The position numbers were made by a program, and so were the translations under genes. From Cinnamomum chago (lineage: Eukaryota > Streptophyta > Magnoliopsida > Laurales > Lauraceae): 64,000 nt of DNA. This document shows, in pieces, positions 58,555 through 64,000 of the stretch; the stretch's first letter is position 1, and every line of letters starts with the position of its first letter. The notes under the pieces were generated by a model. That model was not told the origin of the DNA and did no database searches. It saw only the letters and a program-made list of their open reading frames with translations. The DNA lies in assembly GCA_038049695.1 (NCBI GenBank), contig CP142456.1, positions 73,245,422 through 73,309,421 of the forward strand, in the 5' to 3' direction.

Positions 58555-60455
58555 AAAAATCGAGATATTTTTTGTGGTATCACATAATCAGGGTTACACA
58601 AACATGCTTTGAAGACTCTCTAAGTAATTCCTTTCATTAAATAAAAATATCTACATTTATAAACTAATACGAACTAATAAGCAAATGCGAACTAATCTTA
58701 TCCTGAGGATAATGATAATCTACAAAACCTCATAACATCCTAACAAATCTTCTAACTGCTCATCATTAATATCTCACATGCTCCTTTCACAGAAAAGATC
58801 TGTCATTGTGAACATGAAAAATAAGAATCATTGGTCTCCCAAATATAAATGGTAAAACATTTAAAAAATAAAGATTTTCATGTCTTCTCGGTGATCGTCT
58901 ATTGGTGGGTCCATCACTATTTTAACCCGCTTCTTTTTTAGTATGTCAGTGGTCCACCATATCATATCTATCCCGATTTCTTCTAGAAGCTTCAATCATG
59001 CAATGTGATGAAGATGGTCTTAGATAATTAAATGGACAAGAAAGGATGTTAGATTTTATTGAAAAATGAAAAAGTGACAGTGAGATCATCAATATGGCCC
59101 AGCTATGATACCATATAGACTTGTAAGTAAATCACTTCATTTTTATTTAATTCATCCTAACTTTCATTAAATGAAAATATCTATAAATACGAAGTAACCT
59201 TATCCCGACGATAAGGATTATCTACTGCTTATAACATCCTAACAAATTTTCTAACCACTCATTTATAATCTCTAACAAATTCATTTTTTCGTTGTCCTTC
59301 CCGCCATGAGTTTCCTCTTCCATGGCTTGTTTGTGTAAGTCATCGGAAAACCAATTCTATGGATTTTTCTCCCCCAGCTTAATAGGAAAATCTTTTCCAT
59401 GGAATTGGAAAAGTTAATTCATTGATTTTACTTTAGCATGGAAATATATTTCCTCAAACTTCACTTTTTTCCCTGAGAATTGGCTGCTTGAGGGTACAGT
59501 ATATATAAATGGGCCCAAGAAAAATCGAGATATTTTTTTGTTGTATCACGTAATCAAGGTTACACAAACATGCTCCGAACACTCTCTAAGTAAATCACTT
59601 CATTCACCGTAACTTACATTAAATGAAAATATCTATATTTATAAACAAATACGAACTAATAAGCAAATGCAAACTAATCTTATCCCGAGGATAAGGATAA
59701 TCTACAAAAGCTCATAACATCCTAATAAATTTTCTAACCACTCCTCTTTTTTTTTAATTTCTAACCGCTCATTGATTATCTCTAACATCACATCAATCAC
59801 ATGCTCTTTCACATAAAAGATCTGTTATTGTGAACATGAAAAATAAGAACCCCTCTTTTATATCAGAAAAATAAATGCTAAAATATTTTAATAGAAATAA
59901 TCTTCATATCTTCCTAGTGATCATCTTCTATGGATGAATCCAACACTATCGTAACCTGCTTTTTTTTTTTTATTCTTAAGTATGTCAGCGCCCGGCACAC
60001 TAAATAAGATCTATTCCAATTTCTTTTAGAAGCTTTAATCGTACAATTTGATGAAGATGGCAAGATCGTATAACTTAAATAATTAAATGGATAAGAAAGG
60101 TTGTTCGGTTTTATTGAAAGATAAAAAAATGATGATGAGATCAATATCCCGACGATAAGGATAATCTAAAGCTTATAACATACAAACAGATTTTCTAACC
60201 ACTCATTTATAATCTCCAACAAATTTGTTTTTGAGTTGTTCCCAGTACCCTGGGTTTTCTCTTCCGCGGATTGTTTGTGTATGACCTCCGATAACCAATT
60301 CCGTGGAATTTTTCTCCCCCCAACTCAATAGGAAAAGCTTTTTCATGGAGTTGGGAAAGCATGGAAAAGTATTTCCTCAAACTTCACTTTTTTCGCGGCG
60401 AATCGGCCGCCCCAACGTGGTAAAGGAACGTGGGGCTTGAGGATACAGCATATAA
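58555..60455. repeat. Tandem duplication of about 0.96 kb
   Basis: The block beginning AAAAATCGAGATATTTTT at 58555 recurs at 59516. The match continues, with substitutions and indels, through the GAGGGTACAG/GAGGATACAG ends near 59500 and 60450. Each unit also repeats part of itself: ATTAAATGAAAATATCTA occurs at about 59167 in unit 1 and again at 59609. No coding frame is visible. Confidence 0.8.
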
Positions 60456-61387
60456 AAGGTGGACAGTCACAGTGCTACCACTATCATTGATGTGGTTGGT
60501 GAGTGAAAATGAGATAATCTGTATCTTAAGGCCTAAGGAAACAACCAACGTGACATCATAACTACAAATGTGGAGTTCTCTATAGGATTGTGTTAGTTTT
60601 ATTTTATTCGCTTGACCATCAAGAGAAACCCAGATATATGATGAAATGATGCATATGGACGGTTTTTTGTTTTTTTAGTATGGGTGCTAGCTAGAAAGGA
60701 AGCCAACCACTGTTAAAAGACACCTGACTTGAATAGAAAAGGCAGCAAGCAGTGAAGATGAAGCCACTGCCTGTGAAGTGGTGGAAGAAAAAGCTGTTGT
60801 ATAAAAGAAACATTCCACTACTCTCTTCAAGTCTCCTGCTTTTAAGCACCACAAAAAAGAAAGGGAAGAAACCATGCATCTGGTTACTGGTAACATGTTT
60901 TTGAAACATGAATGTCAAAAGCTGTTTGTATGGAGCCAAAAGACATGAAACAATCCATTTATTAACTAGAGAAAGAAGTACATGTCATTCACATGTTTGA
61001 ATTGTGATTGATGTGATTCAACATTTTCTTTTGCAAAAGAAATCCAAGTGGGGGTACCAAAGAGGGATGGTCCAACCTGACAACCTGAAAGTGAATCAAC
61101 CATTGGGTTGATGGTTTTGGTTGGTTTCCATTGTTTTTGTTTTTACATTATCAAATGGTTTAGTTTTGTGGTGACTGAGATTCTCAATCATTGTTTACAA
61201 CAATGCTCAATCACTATTGTGTTTGGCATACAGTTATGTACTTTGTTTTGATGGCCATCCCTAATATTACTTTGTTGCAACTATAATATTGTCATGATCT
61301 TAATCTTATAGTTTTCCCGTTTGGATCTCCGAGTCGATATTCACATATAATCAAATTAGAGAGTTTAAGTGCATTATGCCTCAACAA

Positions 61388-61590
61388 TAAAGGGTTGGTA
61401 TAGTGGTTGGGTGTTTTGTCCTCACCCAATTGCACGGTCCTTGGATCATCCCCCACCCCCTATGTATATATGCAATATTTTTCCATGTGTGTAAAAGTAG
61501 TCTTCTCCCTAGCGTTTATTGGGGTTTACTTCTTCATCAACTTGGTCTCTCAAGGGTCCAACCACCTTGGCTAGTAAAAAAAGAAGTATT
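61388..61590 (+). mobile_element. SINE-like piece 1
   Basis: GGTATAGTGGTTGG at 61397 resembles a tRNA A box. The B-box region near 61435 is degenerate. An A-rich stretch follows at 61577. Weak on its own. Confidence 0.35.
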
Positions 61591-61749
61591 ATGTTCATCT
61601 GATCAAAACTTTGTATGCCCATTATTCTTTGAAGCCATCATTTTATCTTTGATTAACTAAAAGATCTAACATAATTTTTTTTAAAACCACTACTCGTTAC
61701 CACTCGGATATGCAAGGAGTAGTTCTCAACAAAGATCCAACATTGAAAA

Positions 61750-61955
61750 CGGCTCCTTACCCAAGTGGTAAAGAACAATGGTTATCACCTAGTTATCCAA
61801 GATTCAAACCCTAGATATGCCATCTCTTCTCACATTTGCGGCTACCTTTCCACTTATTTGAGTGTTCTTCCTACGTGTACGGGCTTGCTCTTTAGAAGGA
61901 TTCATTGTCCTCTACGAAAGAAGTCTAAGGATGATGATATATTCTTGTAGTTCTT
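61750..61955 (+). mobile_element. SINE-like piece 2
   Basis: CCCAAGTGGTAAAG (61760) and GATTCAAACCC (61801) have the spacing of A and B boxes of a tRNA-derived promoter. No A tail or target duplication is clear. Confidence 0.4.
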
Positions 61956-62349
61956 GAGTGACTGGATTTTTTTTACTGACAAACCCTTCATCAATGCCTT
62001 AAATCCTAAACCCTAAACCGTCACAGTCAAATCTACACCTAATAGTACAAATGGCATCACATAACAGCCATGTAGCATCTATGCTAGGTTTGTGCCCACC
62101 TAGGGCCACATCAATGAAAAGGGAGGTAGATGAAAGATCCGGATGCAATTTTTAAAATTTGAGCTTTGTCAGATCATCCCAATCCCTTCTTAATTCATTA
62201 CCCTCAAATTTAATATTTTTTAAAGGTATCATTTTAGGATTTTATTACCTTGGTATGTAATAGTTAGATGAGTATAAAAATCTAGGCTCATGCCAATTCA
62301 TGGAGGGGGCTGAATTTATCATATAATAGAGTTTTTATGTGCGCCTTTC

Positions 62350-62352
<3 letters not shown>

Positions 62353-62417
<65 letters not shown>
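62353..62417. repeat. (AT)n microsatellite
   Basis: About 32 AT units are followed by a short AC run. It should form cruciform DNA easily. Confidence 0.95.
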
Positions 62418-62424
<7 letters not shown>

Positions 62425-62752
62425 CTTCTTTGATGAATTGGCATAAGCTCAAATTTGACACTCATTTAATTGGTAACTTTCGATGAGTTGGGCCAAAAAA
62501 AAAAACTTAGGAAATATTCAAACCTGGACTCCAGACCCATCTATCAATTGGGTCCAAAAATAAAACCTGTGTGTCCAGGTAAAGAAGAGGCCCACCATGA
62601 TAAGAAATGACGCAGTCTCCTCGTCACCTTCAAATCCGACAAGAAAATAATCACGCCCGCCACATGCCTTTTCCAGCTCAAAAGGCCATACGTTACAACT
62701 GCAAGGGGCATTCTCGACATTTCCAGCATAAAACAACGTGCGTTTCCACGAG

Positions 62753-62759
62753 TATATAG
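62753..62759 (+). promoter_or_regulatory. TATA box of MYB-related gene
   Basis: TATATAG lies about 95 bp upstream of the ATG. A GA-rich leader (62800-62850) lies between. Confidence 0.6.
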
Positions 62760-62851
62760 AAGACAACAAGAGCAGCCCTCTCTTCTGTTGGGACTATTGA
62801 GAGAGTGAGAGGGAGAGGGAGAGGGAGAGGGATTGGGAGAGGGAGAGGGCA

Positions 62852-63128
62852 ATGGAGATGAGGAGGAAAGTTTGTATAAGCAGTGACGACGACATAGAGA
62901 AGAGAAGAGAATGCAATCACAAGGGATTGAAGCTGTTTGGGGTGAGGATTTTAGGACAAGGAGAAAAAGGAGGAGAAGAAGAAGAAGGGATGAGGAAGAG
63001 CTATAGCATGGGGAACTTTGTTACGTACATGGATCTCGAACAGACAACTGGGGAACAGGGCTATCTATCTGATGGGCAACTGCAATCTAAATCTTCAAGA
63101 AGAGGAAGAAGCAACATGAGAAAGAAAG
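62852..63128 (+). CDS. MYBS/KUA1-type MYB-related protein, exon 1
   Basis: The exon encodes the N-terminal part of a plant single-repeat MYB transcription factor of the MYBS class. Recognisable blocks are GLKLFGVRI (about residues 24-32), MRKSYSMGNF (about 49-58), GYLSDG (about 71-76) and the closing RKKG. In the family, RKKG is followed directly by the SHAQKYF-type MYB domain. Here a splice donor GTGATAG lies right there at 63129, and the readthrough stops three codons later, so the MYB domain must lie in exon 2 beyond the window. The N-terminal CCHC zinc knuckle common in the class is absent: only two cysteines occur. The protein is expected in the nucleus. The start is the first ATG after the GA-rich leader. 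Confidence 0.75.
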
Positions 63129-64000
63129 GTGATAGATGATGATTTTCCTCCTCCTCCTCCCCCTTCTTCTTCTTTGTTCTTCTTGTTGTTATTGTTACTA
63201 TTATTATGGTGCTTTAGATCAGGAATCTGGGATTTGGGTATCTGATTTTGTTGGCTTTTTGTTGCTTTGTGAAGATTTGATAATGAACTGAAATTGGTGG
63301 TTTGTGTGTGTTTTTTTTTTTTTAATTTGGTTATGGTTTGAGTTCTAGATGGATTTAGGCCTTTTCTGATATGAATACCTGATTTGAAGACAGAGAGAGA
63401 AAGAGGAGGGCTTTGCATGATATATTTGCGTCTGGATCCCTTAGTTGAATTGGGGTGGGTCCTTTTCGACCCGCTAAAAACTGGTTTTGGGTCTGGTCCT
63501 TCATAAGTAAAGGGTTTGGGTCACTTTTTAGACCCATTATCTAAACCAGTCTGGTCCCTCTTGGTTCCGACATTTGGACCTCATTTTTTTAGAATCCTTC
63601 CTTTGAAATAGGGGTTTTTTTTTTTCTTTTTCCATATCATTCTCAGTCAAGAAAAGTCAGTTCGAGTTCTATTTCCATCTTCTCATTAGCCAAAAAATTG
63701 ATTTTGATTCCGGTTCTGATTTTATCTTCTCATTAACAGTTCCAGTTTTGGATCCACCATGGACTCAAACAGGAACCGACCCATTTACATCCCAAAGTTG
63801 AATCGATTTAACCAAGTTTCATGATACTAAGCCGAGTTGAATGGAGTCTTCCCTTAAGCCTAATAACCTTTTATAAAAAATAAATAAAAAACAAATAGAA
63901 AAAATATAATAAATTAGAAAATTAAATATTATGAATTTAAAATTATAAATCTTGTTATATTTTACTAATTAATAATGAATTTAAGTAGCAATAGGCACCT
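63129..64000 (+). other. Intron 1 of MYB-related gene, continues past window
   Basis: It starts with a phase-1 donor site. The sequence is T-rich and AT-rich with no MYB-domain codons. No acceptor leading to a MYB domain is seen before the edge. Confidence 0.6.

Larger units (their letters stand above)
60456..62352. other. Intergenic upstream of MYB-related gene
   Basis: No gene is supported. Two possible SINE-like pieces lie inside and are listed separately. Confidence 0.5.

Noticed and set aside
62544..62920. Minus-strand frames over the MYB-related promoter and leader
   Set aside because: Proline/serine repeats come from the GA-rich leader read backwards.

Overview
The window is plant nuclear DNA from a flowering plant. 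The supporting signs are plant Ty3 and Copia retrotransposon lineages with tRNA primer-binding sites, tRNA-derived SINE-like repeats, hAT-type elements, long AT-rich stretches, an intronless plastid-type phospholipase A1 gene, and the first exon of a plant MYB-related (MYBS/KUA1-type) gene. I cannot name the species.

Bases 1515-34661 are a four-deep nest of LTR retrotransposons. The outermost is a Tekay/Del-type Ty3 element on the + strand, with one LTR at 1515-4381 and a broken gag; its pol and 3' LTR are missing. An Athila-type Ty3 element on the - strand (5443-34149) interrupts that gag. A gag-only Copia element on the + strand (6866-23967) sits in the left Athila LTR, flanked by GGATG. 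A complete Tekay-type Ty3 element on the - strand (7843-20991) sits in the Copia gag. It is flanked by CCTCC, has two 4148-bp LTRs in which I found no difference, and carries one uninterrupted 1561-codon gag-pol frame. LTR divergence falls from outside to inside, as the nesting requires.

All four families carry in their LTR a cluster of short palindromes, with a different sequence in each: TTCGCTCGAGCGAA (outer Tekay), CCTAYRTAGG on a 20-bp period (Athila), CCGATCGATCGG (Copia) and CCGGTTAACCGG (inner Tekay). In Athila and Copia the cluster lies just upstream of a TATA box. I consider this recurrence the most interesting pattern in the window.

From 34662 to 62750 the DNA is mostly intergenic. 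It holds a SINE (36362), a hAT-like MITE candidate (37066), a LINE 3' end (38036), a TRIM with 191-bp LTRs (40289-40900, target duplication AGAAC), an inverted-repeat element (47723-48118), a hAT-type non-autonomous element with GC-rich ends (51415-52863, target duplication CCTACAAA), a degenerate AT-rich minisatellite (54482-55180) and a tandem duplication of about 0.96 kb (58555-60455).

Two host genes are supported. The first is a class-I phospholipase A1 of the DAD1-like family (43100-44341, +), with its TATA box and two tiny upstream ORFs. The second is the first exon of a MYBS-type MYB-related gene (62852-63128, +), whose intron runs off the right edge. They show no obvious functional link.
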